From assembly GCF_003391135.1 (NCBI RefSeq), contig NZ_CP031455.1, positions 930,001 through 994,000 of the forward strand: a stretch of DNA of 64,000 bases, in the 5' to 3' direction. Within the stretch, counting starts at the first letter, position 1, and every line of letters starts with the position of its first letter. The position numbers were made by a program, and so were the translations under genes. This DNA comes from Streptoverticillium olivoreticuli subsp. olivoreticuli. Lineage in GTDB: Bacteria > Actinomycetota > Actinomycetes > Streptomycetales > Streptomycetaceae. The notes under the pieces were generated by a model that was given only the letters and a program-made list of their open reading frames with translations, searched no databases and was not told the DNA's origin. Below are positions 34,649-42,757 of this stretch, one piece after another.

Positions 34649-36352
34649 TCAGGCCGTGGTGAGGGAAGTCGAGGAGGTCCGCTCCTGGTCCGGGCCGGGT
34701 TCCGACTGGCGGACCTTGCGGGGCAGGGCGAACATCAGCAGGAGGGCGACGGTGACGAGCCCGGCGACGTACAGGACGGTCTCGCCGACCGTGTCGGTGT
34801 AGGTCCGGGCGTTGGCCTGCGCTCCCGCCTTCCGCAGGGCGTCCGCGGCGCGCGGGTCCGTCTGCGCGGAGGCGAGTGCCGCACAGCTGGCCGGTGTGCT
34901 GGCGGGGTCGGTCTGGGAGGCACGGTCCCGGTGGCACACCGAGAACGCGGTCACCGCACGGTCGGCCTGGTCGGGAGCGAGGGAGGTGGCGGCCAGGTCG
35001 CTACGGAGCCGGTCGGTGACGTCGTCGTTCGCCGCATGACCGGGGAGCAGGCCGAAGAAGACGACGGCGACCAGAGCCGCGCCGAAGGCGCTGCCGAGCT
35101 GCCCGGCCGTGGCGGTGACACCGGAGGCGGAGCCCGCGTCACGGGCGGGGACGTCGGTCAGGACGGTGTCGGTCAGCGGGGCGACGATCATTCCCATGCC
35201 GAGTCCGAAGACGGCCATCGGCCAGGCCATCTGCCAGTAGCCGATCGCCGGCCCGGCCGCGCCGGTCTGCCAGGCGAACAGCAGTAGCCCCACGGCCATC
35301 AGGACGGCACCGGCCTGCAGGACCGTACGGCCGAACCTCGGCACCAGCGCGCCCATGGCCAGCCCGGCGCCGATCATGACGGCGGCGGAGAACGGCAGTC
35401 CGGCGAGTCCCGCGCGCAGGGCGCTGTAACCGAGGCCGATCTGGAGGTAGAGCATCCAGGCCAGGAAGAAGACGCTCAGACTGAGCGTGATCAGCAGCTG
35501 CACGCCGATGCCGGCGCTGAAGCTGCGGGCGGTGAAGAGGCCGGTCGGCATCAGCGGGCTGTCGTCGCGCGCGGTCTTGGTCCGCTGGTGCACGACGAAG
35601 ACGGCGAGTACGGCCGCGCCCGCGGCCATCATCACGAAGCCCCATGCCGGCCAGCCCAGCGAACGGCCTTCGGTGAGCGGGTAGATGACCATCAGCAGAC
35701 CCAGCGCCGCCAGGCCCATGCCGGCAAGGTCCAGGCGCGGCGGCCGTTCGGCCTTCGACTCGCCCATCGCACGGGCGGCGACGATCAGGGCGGCCAGGCC
35801 GATGGGCAGGTTGATCAGGAAGATCGGCCGCCAGGACAGACCGAACAGGTCGGCCTGGACCAGGACGCCGCCGAGGACCGGGCCCAGGATGGTGCCGACG
35901 GCGGTGATCGCGCCGTGGATGCCGAAGACCTTGGCCCGCTCGCCCTTGGGGAAGGCTACGTGCACGGTCGCCAGGACCTGCGGCACCATCAGGCCCGCCA
36001 TCGCGCCCTGCGCGACGCGGGAGGCGATGAGCATGGGCGCGTTGACGGCCAGGCCGCACAGCAGCGAGGCCGCGGTGAACCCGGCGATGCCCAGCAGGAA
36101 CAGGCGCTTGCGGCCGAAGATGTCGCCGAGCCGCCCGCCCGTGATCAGCAGCAGGGCGAAGGTCAGCGCGTACCCGGCGACCGTCCACTGCACGGCGGTG
36201 TAGGAGGCGCCGAGGTCCTCCTGGAGGTGCGGGATCGCGACATTGACGATGGTCACGTCGATGACGTCCATCAGCGTGCCGGCCAGCAAGGCGGTCAGGG
36301 CGAGCCAGCGGCGGGGATCAGGGGGTGCGTGGGAAGTGGCAGGGGGATTCAT
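34649..36352 (-). CDS. MFS multidrug transporter, DHA2 (14-helix) type
   Basis: A 567-residue membrane protein; ATG 36352 is chosen because AGGAG lies 7 bases upstream. The opening helices read MDVIDVTIVNVAIPHL, the DHA2 signature for drug:proton antiport, and GGRLGDIFGRKRLFLLG is the conserved loop 2-3. About 14 hydrophobic helices follow, with a large extracytoplasmic loop (about residues 445-510) before the last one. This architecture matches EmrB/QacA-type efflux pumps. It sits between two VOC genes on the same strand (75 bases after one, 21 before the other), suggesting a resistance or detoxification operon. Confidence 0.9.
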   Translation of the reverse strand: MNPPATSHAPPDPRRWLALTALLAGTLMDVIDVTIVNVAIPHLQEDLGASYTAVQWTVAGYALTFALLLITGGRLGDIFGRKRLFLLGIAGFTAASLLCGLAVNAPMLIASRVAQGAMAGLMVPQVLATVHVAFPKGERAKVFGIHGAITAVGTILGPVLGGVLVQADLFGLSWRPIFLINLPIGLAALIVAARAMGESKAERPPRLDLAGMGLAALGLLMVIYPLTEGRSLGWPAWGFVMMAAGAAVLAVFVVHQRTKTARDDSPLMPTGLFTARSFSAGIGVQLLITLSLSVFFLAWMLYLQIGLGYSALRAGLAGLPFSAAVMIGAGLAMGALVPRFGRTVLQAGAVLMAVGLLLFAWQTGAAGPAIGYWQMAWPMAVFGLGMGMIVAPLTDTVLTDVPARDAGSASGVTATAGQLGSAFGAALVAVVFFGLLPGHAANDDVTDRLRSDLAATSLAPDQADRAVTAFSVCHRDRASQTDPASTPASCAALASAQTDPRAADALRKAGAQANARTYTDTVGETVLYVAGLVTVALLLMFALPRKVRQSEPGPDQERTSSTSLTTA

Positions 36353-36426
36353 CGAGGTGCTCCTGAAGGGGTGATGCTGACGGCTGCGCGGGCGCGGGGA
36401 CCTCACGTCCCCGCGCGTCAACGGGC

Positions 36427-36867
36427 TCAGCCGGTGCAGCAGTTCATCTCCCAGATCACGCCGAAGCGGTCCTGGACGATGCCGTAGACCGCACCCCAGG
36501 GCTTCGGCTCCAGCGCCTCGTACACGGTGCCGCCCTCGGCGAGCTTGTCGAACGCCGCCTTCTGCTCGGTGAGTTCGGTGTGCTGGAGGCCGATGTGGAG
36601 GTTGTTGCCGGTGACCGGGCCGTTCTTGGCGGTCGGGTCACCGAAGCGGTCGGCGACGTTGAGGCCGCTGCCGTCGGGGAACCGCAGCGCGGAGTAGACG
36701 ACGGTGCGGTCCATGCCCGGTACGTCCGCCAGCCCGGGGAGGTGCGAGGCCAGCATGCGGCGCTCGGCGAGCTCTTCGGCACCGAGGGCGTCCGCGTAGA
36801 AGGCGAGGGCGTCGAGCGCGTTGTCGCAGTAGATCATCGGGGTGGTGAAGAGGGTCTGCTCGGCCAT
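36427..36867 (-). CDS. VOC protein, PhnB-like
   Basis: A 146-residue single VOC domain. ATG 36867 is chosen over upstream in-frame starts because AGGAG is 7 bases upstream and the domain begins at once (TTPMIYCDNALDALAFYADA). The C-terminal motif PWGAVYGIVQDRFGVIWEMN is typical of PhnB/DUF1338-like VOC proteins. It is first in an apparent operon with the DHA2 pump and the two-domain VOC protein. A perfect 9-bp inverted repeat in its promoter region suggests control by a dedicated repressor. Confidence 0.85.
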   Translation of the reverse strand: MAEQTLFTTPMIYCDNALDALAFYADALGAEELAERRMLASHLPGLADVPGMDRTVVYSALRFPDGSGLNVADRFGDPTAKNGPVTGNNLHIGLQHTELTEQKAAFDKLAEGGTVYEALEPKPWGAVYGIVQDRFGVIWEMNCCTG

Positions 36868-36956
36868 GACGGGCTCCTGGTGGTGTCGGGGGGATCCCCG
36901 GGAATCGGTAGTGGCCCAAGGGGCCTCTCCGGGGTACGGAACGACCATAGGAAGCC

Positions 36957-36979
36957 AATAGGTCAATCCATGACCTATT
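36957..36979. promoter_or_regulatory. Perfect inverted repeat operator
   Basis: AATAGGTCA (36957-36965) and TGACCTATT (36971-36979) form a perfect 9-bp inverted repeat with a 5-base spacer, 90 bases upstream of the PhnB-like gene. It overlaps candidate promoter hexamers (TTGATC or TTGACC on the minus strand) and its A+T content contrasts with the surroundings. ArsR-, MarR- or TetR-type repressors bind such sites. No regulator gene is adjacent. Confidence 0.6.
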
Positions 36980-37113
36980 GATCAAAAGCGCTGGTCAGCA
37001 GCCCGAAAACCACGTTTCAGGCCGGGAAATGTCCTAGGGGTACGGCATGCGCGCCGAGCGCCTCGGCGTCAGGGCGGACGATTGCAGCGGAAACGGCACC
37101 GACCGCGCCTCGG

Positions 37114-37611
37114 CTACTGTGCGCACGTCTCCCCGGCAGGTTCGCCGCCCTCCGCCCGGTGCAGTCGCACGCGGATGCCCTCCGGTCCGGCGCCGGGTGC
37201 CGTCACGGCATCGGCCGCCGTGCAGACCAGCTGTCGCAGGGCGGTGCGGTTGGCCGTCCAGGCCGGTGGGAGGTGCACGTCCACGGTGCCTCGCTCCCGT
37301 GTGACGGCGGTCGGCGCGGGAGTTCCGGGCGGGATGAACGTGACCAGGCCACGGGTGCGTTCGGCCGGGTCGGGGCCCTGGGCGAGCCGGTCCATGGCGG
37401 CCTGGGGCGCGTCGGGGCCGTCGTAGGGGCGGGAGACGCGTTCGAGGCCGACGGAGGAGGAGAAGTAGAGATGGAGGACGGCGGCCGGACGTCGGCCCGG
37501 GAGCGGCAGTCCGGAGGCGGGGGCGCCGGCCCCGGTGGGGCCCGTGTCGGCGATGCCGCAGCCGGTCAGAGGCGACAGGGCCAGGACGAGGGCGAGCAAC
37601 TGCCCTCTCAC
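37114..37611 (-). CDS. GerMN-type lipoprotein, CseA-like
   Basis: A 165-residue lipoprotein. The signal ends in LTGC (Cys about 18), followed by a short Gly/Pro linker and a GerMN-type domain (LHLYFSSSVGLERVSRPYDG, then a cluster of RGLVTFIPPGTPAP and VDVHLPP, ending TALRQLVCTAADAV). Its GTG overlaps the stop of the upstream histidine kinase gene by 4 bases, so it belongs to the regulator-kinase-lipoprotein operon. In the Streptomyces Cse system the lipoprotein CseA modulates the CseBC envelope-stress pair, and this gene occupies the same place. Confidence 0.8.
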   Translation of the reverse strand: MRGQLLALVLALSPLTGCGIADTGPTGAGAPASGLPLPGRRPAAVLHLYFSSSVGLERVSRPYDGPDAPQAAMDRLAQGPDPAERTRGLVTFIPPGTPAPTAVTRERGTVDVHLPPAWTANRTALRQLVCTAADAVTAPGAGPEGIRVRLHRAEGGEPAGETCAQ

Positions 37612-39059
37612 ACCGGCTCCCAGGGAAGCGTGAGGGTGAACACCGCGCCGCCGCCAGGGGCGTTGGCCGCGGTGAGGGTGCCGCCGTGGAGGCGGGCGTT
37701 CTCCGCGGCGATGGCGAGGCCCAGGCCGCTGCCCTCGCTGCGGGTCCGGGCCGCGTCGCCTTTGGTGAAGCGGTCGAAGACGTGCGGCAGGACGCCGGCC
37801 GGGATGCCGGGACCGCCGTCGGTGACGGTGACGACGAGCCGGTCGTCCTCGGCGCGGGCCCGGACGTCCACCGGTACGGACGGGCCGCCGTGGCGCAGGG
37901 CGTTGCCGATGAGGTTGGCGAGGACGACGTCGACGCGCCGCGGGTCGAGGCGGGCGCGCAGCCCGGACGGTACGTCGGCGCCGACCCGGTCCTGCCAGTG
38001 CCGCAACGCGAGTGTCTTGCCGACGAGTTCGCGGACGTCGATCTCGTCGAGCTCCAGGACGGCGGCGCCGGCGTCGAACCGGGAGATCTCCATCAGGTCC
38101 TCGACCATGCGGACGAGCTTGTTCGTCTCGTCGGCGACCAGTTCCAGCGCCTCGGCGGTCTCGGGTTCCAGGCGTCCGGACGCGGCGTCCTGGTCGAGGA
38201 CGCCGGTGACGGCGGTCATCGCGGCGAGCGGTGTGCGCAGTTCGTGGGAGACGTCCGCGGCGAAGCGGCGGGCCCGGGCCTCCATGGCGCGCAGCGTGGC
38301 CGCGTCGGCCTGGAGGGTGGCGGCCATGGTGTTGAACGTGCGGCCGAGGTCGGCCAGTTCGTCGTCGCCGGTGACGTCGATCCGGGTGTCGAGGGCGCCG
38401 GCGGCCATGTTCTCGGCGGCCGAGCGCAGTTGCCGTACGGGGCGCAGGACGCGGCGGGCCGCGAGCAGTGCCGGGACGACGGCCAGCAGGACGACGGGCA
38501 GGGCGCCGGCCCGCGCGGCCGCGACGAGGGCGGCGACGTCGCGCTCCTGGCCGGCGAGGGAGAAGGACGCGTAGACGACCAGGCCCGAAGGTTCGGCCGA
38601 CCGGTCGGCGCGGGTGACCGGGAGGGCGACGGCGAGCCAGGGCTCGTCGGCGTGGTGGAAGCGCTGGACGACGGCGGTACGGGCCGCCGCGGCCGCGTCG
38701 CGCAGCCGGTCCGGCAGGACGGGCGCGGGATCCCCGGCGGAGACGGGACCGCCGTCGCGGTAGGCGGCCGCGGTGCGCCAGTCCCGGGATCCTCCGGCCC
38801 GGTCGAGCTGGAGGGTCAGGGCGCGCAGGTCCGTCTCGGCCGGGGCGGCGGGCAGGTCGGGGGCGAGGGAGCCGACCTGGGCGCGGAGGTCGTGGACGGC
38901 GTCGTCCCGGGCGCGGTCCAGGATCGCGGTCCGGGCCTGGCGGAACGTCAGAGCGGCGGCGGCGAGCGCGCTGACCGCCGCGACCAGGAGGAACACGACG
39001 ACGAGGCGGGTGCGCAAGCTTCTGGGGACGAGGCGGCGCGGGAAGCGGCGGCGTCTCAC
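37608..39059 (-). CDS. OmpR-type sensor histidine kinase, CseC-like
   Basis: A 483-residue membrane kinase. First membrane helix about residues 17-38, then an extracytoplasmic domain of about 150 residues, a second helix about 190-215, a HAMP domain (RPVRQLRSAAENMAAG), the phospho-acceptor His in FAADVSHELRTPLAAM, and an ATPase domain with NLIGNALRHG, DGGPGIP and GSGLGLAIA. The GTG start overlaps the regulator stop (GTGA), and its own stop overlaps the lipoprotein start, so the three genes are tightly coupled. The large outer domain suggests it senses an envelope signal, possibly through the lipoproteins on either side. Confidence 0.92.
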   Translation of the reverse strand: MRRRRFPRRLVPRSLRTRLVVVFLLVAAVSALAAAALTFRQARTAILDRARDDAVHDLRAQVGSLAPDLPAAPAETDLRALTLQLDRAGGSRDWRTAAAYRDGGPVSAGDPAPVLPDRLRDAAAAARTAVVQRFHHADEPWLAVALPVTRADRSAEPSGLVVYASFSLAGQERDVAALVAAARAGALPVVLLAVVPALLAARRVLRPVRQLRSAAENMAAGALDTRIDVTGDDELADLGRTFNTMAATLQADAATLRAMEARARRFAADVSHELRTPLAAMTAVTGVLDQDAASGRLEPETAEALELVADETNKLVRMVEDLMEISRFDAGAAVLELDEIDVRELVGKTLALRHWQDRVGADVPSGLRARLDPRRVDVVLANLIGNALRHGGPSVPVDVRARAEDDRLVVTVTDGGPGIPAGVLPHVFDRFTKGDAARTRSEGSGLGLAIAAENARLHGGTLTAANAPGGGAVFTLTLPWEPV

Positions 39060-39748
39060 AGCGGTCCGAAGCGGTAGCCGAAGCCGCGCACGGTCTGGAC
39101 GTAGCGCGGGTTCCGCTGGTCGTCCTCGATCTTGGCGCGCAGCCGTTTCACGCACGCGTCGACGAGCCGCGCGTCGCCGTAGTAGCTGTGTTCCCAGACC
39201 TCTTCCAGGAGCTGCCGGCGGCTGAACGTCTGCCCCGGGGAGGCCGACAGGAACAGCAGGAGCTTCAACTCGGACGGAGCGAGGGTGAGTTCGTGGCCGT
39301 GCTTGCACACGCGCACCGCCGAGGCGTCGACCTCCAGATCGCCGTGGGTCAGGGGTCCGTCGTGGTGGCCCGCGGCGGGCTGTCTGGGGGCGACGCGGCG
39401 CAGCACCGCGCGCATGCGTGCCTCGATGACCTCGGTGCCGGCGGGCTTGACGATGTAGTCGTCGGCTCCCGCCTCCAGGCCCACCACGACGTCGATGTCG
39501 TCGCCGCGGGCGGAGAGGATCACGATGGGCACCTGGCCGGCCTCCCGGATGCGCCGGCACACCTCCAGGCCGCTCATGCCGGGCAGCATCAGGTCGAGGA
39601 GGACGATGTCCGGCGCGAACGGGGCGAGCGACTCCAGGCCGTCCTCGCCGGTGCCGACCGCCTCCGTCTCGTGGCCGTTGCGGCGCAGCCCCAGGGTGAC
39701 GCCGCGGCGCACGGCGGGGTCGTCCTCGATCAGCAGGACGCGTGTCAT
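39056..39748 (-). CDS. OmpR/PhoB-family response regulator, CseB-like
   Basis: A 230-residue regulator: receiver domain with LLIEDDPAV, phospho-acceptor Asp in DIVLLDLMLPG (about 52) and the conserved Lys in YIVKPAG, then a winged-helix DNA-binding domain (LTLAPSELKLLLFL ... ARLVDACVKRLRAKI ... VRGFGYRF). It starts the operon with the kinase and the CseA-like lipoprotein. In the known Cse system the regulator drives the sigma-E gene; no sigma factor gene is present here, so its targets are unknown. A second GerMN lipoprotein lies 100 bases upstream on the same strand. Confidence 0.93.
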   Translation of the reverse strand: MTRVLLIEDDPAVRRGVTLGLRRNGHETEAVGTGEDGLESLAPFAPDIVLLDLMLPGMSGLEVCRRIREAGQVPIVILSARGDDIDVVVGLEAGADDYIVKPAGTEVIEARMRAVLRRVAPRQPAAGHHDGPLTHGDLEVDASAVRVCKHGHELTLAPSELKLLLFLSASPGQTFSRRQLLEEVWEHSYYGDARLVDACVKRLRAKIEDDQRNPRYVQTVRGFGYRFGPL

Positions 39749-39848
39749 GGACCGGCCCTCTCCTCTCGCTCGTCGGCGTGGCCACCCTCTCCCGCCGGGC
39801 GGCGCAAAAGGGTGGATACAGGTTGAACATATCCATTCGGACGGTGCG

Positions 39849-40427
39849 TCAGCGGGTCCTGCGCGGCGCTCCCACCGGGGCGGCCGCGCCGGTCTCGTCG
39901 CACATCACCGGCCACGGTCCGCCGGACAGCCCCGACTCGTGGATCCGGACGACCACGTCCGCCGGCCGTTTCCCGCCCGGGATCCCCGGCGCCGCGGCGG
40001 CCGTGCACACCAGCTGGTTCACCGCCGTCCGGTCCAGTTCCGACACCAGCCACGGCAGGTACAGGTCCACCGTCCCCGGTGCCGTCGACTCGGCCCGCAC
40101 CCGGTGCGTCCCGGCCGGCAGGGCGGTGACCAGCCCGCGCGCCCGCTCGTCCCGGGTCGGACCGGCCAACAGCTCGTCCAGTGCCTGCTGCGGTCCGGCG
40201 CCGGCGGGCGCGGGGCGTGCGGCGGGCCAGCTGCCGTTCGGGGCGACGAGGTACACCCGCACCGGGTGAGCGGCACCGGCCGTTCGGGCCCCGCCGGCCG
40301 GAGCGCCGTCCGCCGTCGGTCCGGTGTCGGGGACACCGCAGGCGGCGAGCGCCAAACACGCGAGCAGGGCCGCGCCGGCGGTCCGGGCCGTCCGCCGCAG
40401 CGGTCTGGAAGGGGCCTTTGTCGGCAT
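39849..40427 (-). CDS. Second GerMN-type lipoprotein
   Basis: A 192-residue lipoprotein starting at ATG 40427. The signal is Arg-rich with a hydrophobic core ending ALAACG (Cys about 30), followed by an Ala/Gly/Pro linker. The domain is the same type as the 37.1-kb lipoprotein: VRVYLVAPNGSWPAARPAPA, RGLVTALPAGTHRV, VDLYLPWLV, and TAVNQLVCTAAAAP. Both mature parts begin GVPDTGP or GIADTGP, so the two are paralogues. They flank the response regulator and kinase genes. A pair of related lipoproteins bracketing one signalling system suggests that both tune the sensor. Confidence 0.8.
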   Translation of the reverse strand: MPTKAPSRPLRRTARTAGAALLACLALAACGVPDTGPTADGAPAGGARTAGAAHPVRVYLVAPNGSWPAARPAPAGAGPQQALDELLAGPTRDERARGLVTALPAGTHRVRAESTAPGTVDLYLPWLVSELDRTAVNQLVCTAAAAPGIPGGKRPADVVVRIHESGLSGGPWPVMCDETGAAAPVGAPRRTR

Positions 40428-40474
40428 GCGCCCAGTCTCCCCGCGGACCGGGCCGGACTCCTCGCACCCGCGTC

Positions 40475-41722
40475 TCACGGCGCGGTCAGCCGTCCGATGT
40501 CCACGGTCCCGGCGCCGGGATGCGGCTGCGGTACGGCCGTCCACACACCCGCCGCGACGGCGAGGGCGGCGGCGAGCGCCAGAGCGCCCCGCCGCCCGGT
40601 CGCCCACCGCGCCCGGAGCCGGACCGGATCCTCCACCAGGATCTTCGTCGCCCACGCGGCCAGCAGCGACACCCCGATCGCCACGGCCGTGCGGCCCCAC
40701 CCGCCGACGCCGAACACCGTCCGGGGCAGCAGCAGGTACAGCGGCCAGTGCCACAGATACAGGCTGTACGACAGCTCCCCGAGCCGCCGCGGGACCGTAC
40801 TCCCGGCCAGCCGTCCGGCACGGCCGTCCGGGGACTGGGCGAGCAGCCCGATCAACAGGGCGCAGGCCAGAGAGTGCGCGAACAGGCCGCCCTGGAAGAG
40901 GCCGGGCGCGTTCTGGCCGTCCGTCAGCACCCAGGCGGCGCCGAGGCCGCACGCCAGCACGGCGCACACCCCGTCCGACGCCGGTCCCGGGACGCGGGCG
41001 AGCAGCCGCCGGACCGGCGCCGTGGCGGCCAGCGCGCCGAGCAGCAGCGCGAACGCCCGGGTGTCGGTGCCCTCGTACGCGCGCGTCGTGTCCACGGCGT
41101 CCCCGTGGACGACCATCAACGCGAGCGAGACGAGCGCCCCCGCACCCGCGAGGACGGCCACCCGCCCCTGACCGCCCCGGCCCCGCCCGGCCAGCGTCAC
41201 AGCCACCGGCCAGGCCAGGTAGAACTGCCACTCGACGGCGATGCTCCACAGGTGCGCGAAGACGCGGGTGCCGGAGGCGTTCCAGTACCCGATCTGCTCG
41301 GTGACGAAGTGCCAGTTCACCGCCTGGGCCGCGACCCAGGGCGCGTCGTCGAGCGCGAAGAGCAGAACGGACGGCGCTCCGAACGCCCAGGTGAGCAGGA
41401 GGGTGACGACGCCCACGACACCCAGCGCGGGCAGCAGCCGGCGGGCCCGTCGGCCCCAGAACGCGGCCAGGGCGATCCGGCCGCGGTTCGCCGTCTCCCC
41501 CAGGAGCAGGCCGGTGATCAGGAAGCCGGACAGCACGAAGAAGAGGTCGACGCCCAGGAAACCCCCGTCGAGGTGCCCCGCGTGGAAGAGCAGGACGGCG
41601 AGCACGGCCAGTCCGCGCAGGCCGTCGAGCGGGGCGATGCGGGCGGTACGGGCCGCCGGGTCGTGAGCGGGCCCGGGGCGGCGGTGGGAGCGGGATGCGG
41701 GCGCGGGCACAGATACGGGCAT
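40475..41722 (-). CDS. Membrane acyltransferase, OafA/YrhL (acyltransferase 3) family
   Basis: A 415-residue membrane protein. The opening RIAPLDGLRGLAVLAVLLFH contains the conserved Arg and His of acyltransferase-3 enzymes, followed by GGFLGVDLFFVLSGFLI. About ten hydrophobic helices follow, with the HLWSIAVEWQFYLAWP motif and LSYSLYLWHWPLYLL near the end. Such proteins move acyl groups, usually acetyl, across the membrane onto cell-wall or surface polysaccharides. The neighbouring gene upstream encodes an SGNH-fold lipoprotein, the usual partner domain for acyl transfer, so the two probably work together. ATG 41722 lacks a strong ribosome site. Confidence 0.88.
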   Translation of the reverse strand: MPVSVPAPASRSHRRPGPAHDPAARTARIAPLDGLRGLAVLAVLLFHAGHLDGGFLGVDLFFVLSGFLITGLLLGETANRGRIALAAFWGRRARRLLPALGVVGVVTLLLTWAFGAPSVLLFALDDAPWVAAQAVNWHFVTEQIGYWNASGTRVFAHLWSIAVEWQFYLAWPVAVTLAGRGRGGQGRVAVLAGAGALVSLALMVVHGDAVDTTRAYEGTDTRAFALLLGALAATAPVRRLLARVPGPASDGVCAVLACGLGAAWVLTDGQNAPGLFQGGLFAHSLACALLIGLLAQSPDGRAGRLAGSTVPRRLGELSYSLYLWHWPLYLLLPRTVFGVGGWGRTAVAIGVSLLAAWATKILVEDPVRLRARWATGRRGALALAAALAVAAGVWTAVPQPHPGAGTVDIGRLTAP

Positions 41723-41768
41723 GGGCGGTCCAGGTGGGGTGGCGGGAGGGCGTGCGCGGTGCTCCGGC

Positions 41769-42599
41769 TCAGCGGCAGCCGAGCTTGCCGTACCGCTCGT
41801 CGGCGGTCCACGAGCCGGTCGCCCACTTCGCCGGGTCCGCCGGAGCGAACCCGTACGCCGTGCCGAGCTGCTGCGTGAACCACTTGGCGAAGGCGGCGGA
41901 GCCCTGCTGGCACGAGTGGATGCCGTCGGACGACCGCTGGGCCTTCCCGGCCCCGGCATCGGTGCCCCACAGCGCGGAGGAGTCGAGGAACCGCGCCTTG
42001 CCGCCGCTGCGGTCGGCAGCTTCCTTGGCCGCCTTCGGCGCGCTCTCGATCGCGCCCGTGTACTTCTTGTAGAAATCGTCGATCTTGAATGGCGGAGCCG
42101 AGACGATCACCAGCTCGGCACCGGCGTCCCGCGCGGTCTTCGCGAGCTTCTCGTACGAGGCACGCTGCTGCTCGGCGCTGCCCCAGTCGTAGGTGGTGAT
42201 CTGGTACGCAATCACGTTCGGGCGGAAAGACGCGATGTTCTTCGCGAGATCCTTCCACGTCCCCTCCGCGATCTGCCCGGCCGTCCTGTCGCCCTCGACG
42301 ACGGTGCCGCCGCCGTCGGAGGCCGCGTTCTTGAACTCCACACCGCTCGCCTTCAGCGCCGCCTCCAGAGGCGGGGCCTCGGCACCGGCGATGGAGTCGC
42401 CCATCCACAGAACCTTCTTGCCCGTCTGCGCCGCCGAGGTGCCGCCGGTCTTCGAGCCGCTGCCCTTCTCGTCCCCGGCTCCGCAGCCGGTGAGCGCGGC
42501 ACCGGTCACCGCCGTGGCCGCGAGGAGCGCGGCAAGCGCGGTCCGGCGGTGGCGGCGGGAGAACGGGTGGGTCTGGTGGGGAGTGATGTCCTTGTCCAT
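41769..42599 (-). CDS. SGNH-hydrolase-fold lipoprotein
   Basis: A 276-residue lipoprotein. The signal is His/Arg-rich at the start with a lipobox LTGC (Cys about 35). The SGNH core shows VLWMGDSIAGAE (block I, Ser nucleophile), ASDGGGTVVEG, YQITTYDWG, and SSDGIHSCQQG (block V, Asp and His), so the triad is complete. It lies 46 bases upstream of the acyltransferase-3 gene on the same strand. In many bacteria an SGNH domain transfers the acetyl group that the membrane acyltransferase exports, so this pair is a plausible two-protein surface O-acetylation system. Confidence 0.82.
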   Translation of the reverse strand: MDKDITPHQTHPFSRRHRRTALAALLAATAVTGAALTGCGAGDEKGSGSKTGGTSAAQTGKKVLWMGDSIAGAEAPPLEAALKASGVEFKNAASDGGGTVVEGDRTAGQIAEGTWKDLAKNIASFRPNVIAYQITTYDWGSAEQQRASYEKLAKTARDAGAELVIVSAPPFKIDDFYKKYTGAIESAPKAAKEAADRSGGKARFLDSSALWGTDAGAGKAQRSSDGIHSCQQGSAAFAKWFTQQLGTAYGFAPADPAKWATGSWTADERYGKLGCR

Positions 42600-42757
42600 G
42601 CCTGCAGGCAATCAGCCCGCCCGGCCGGTTCGCCCCGCGGTCATCGATCGGTCACACAACAGGCAAGAAGCGGTCACCGGGACCACCGCGCTCGCACCGA
42701 GCCGGATCTTGCAAAGGCCACGGCAGACACTCCCCCGGCAGCGACGCTGTGGAGATG

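Noticed and set aside
31940..35287. An 1115-codon plus-strand open frame
   Set aside because: It runs out of frame through the UvrA-like gene and antisense through VOC and MFS genes, is rich in Arg/Gly/Pro, and is a shadow of real genes.
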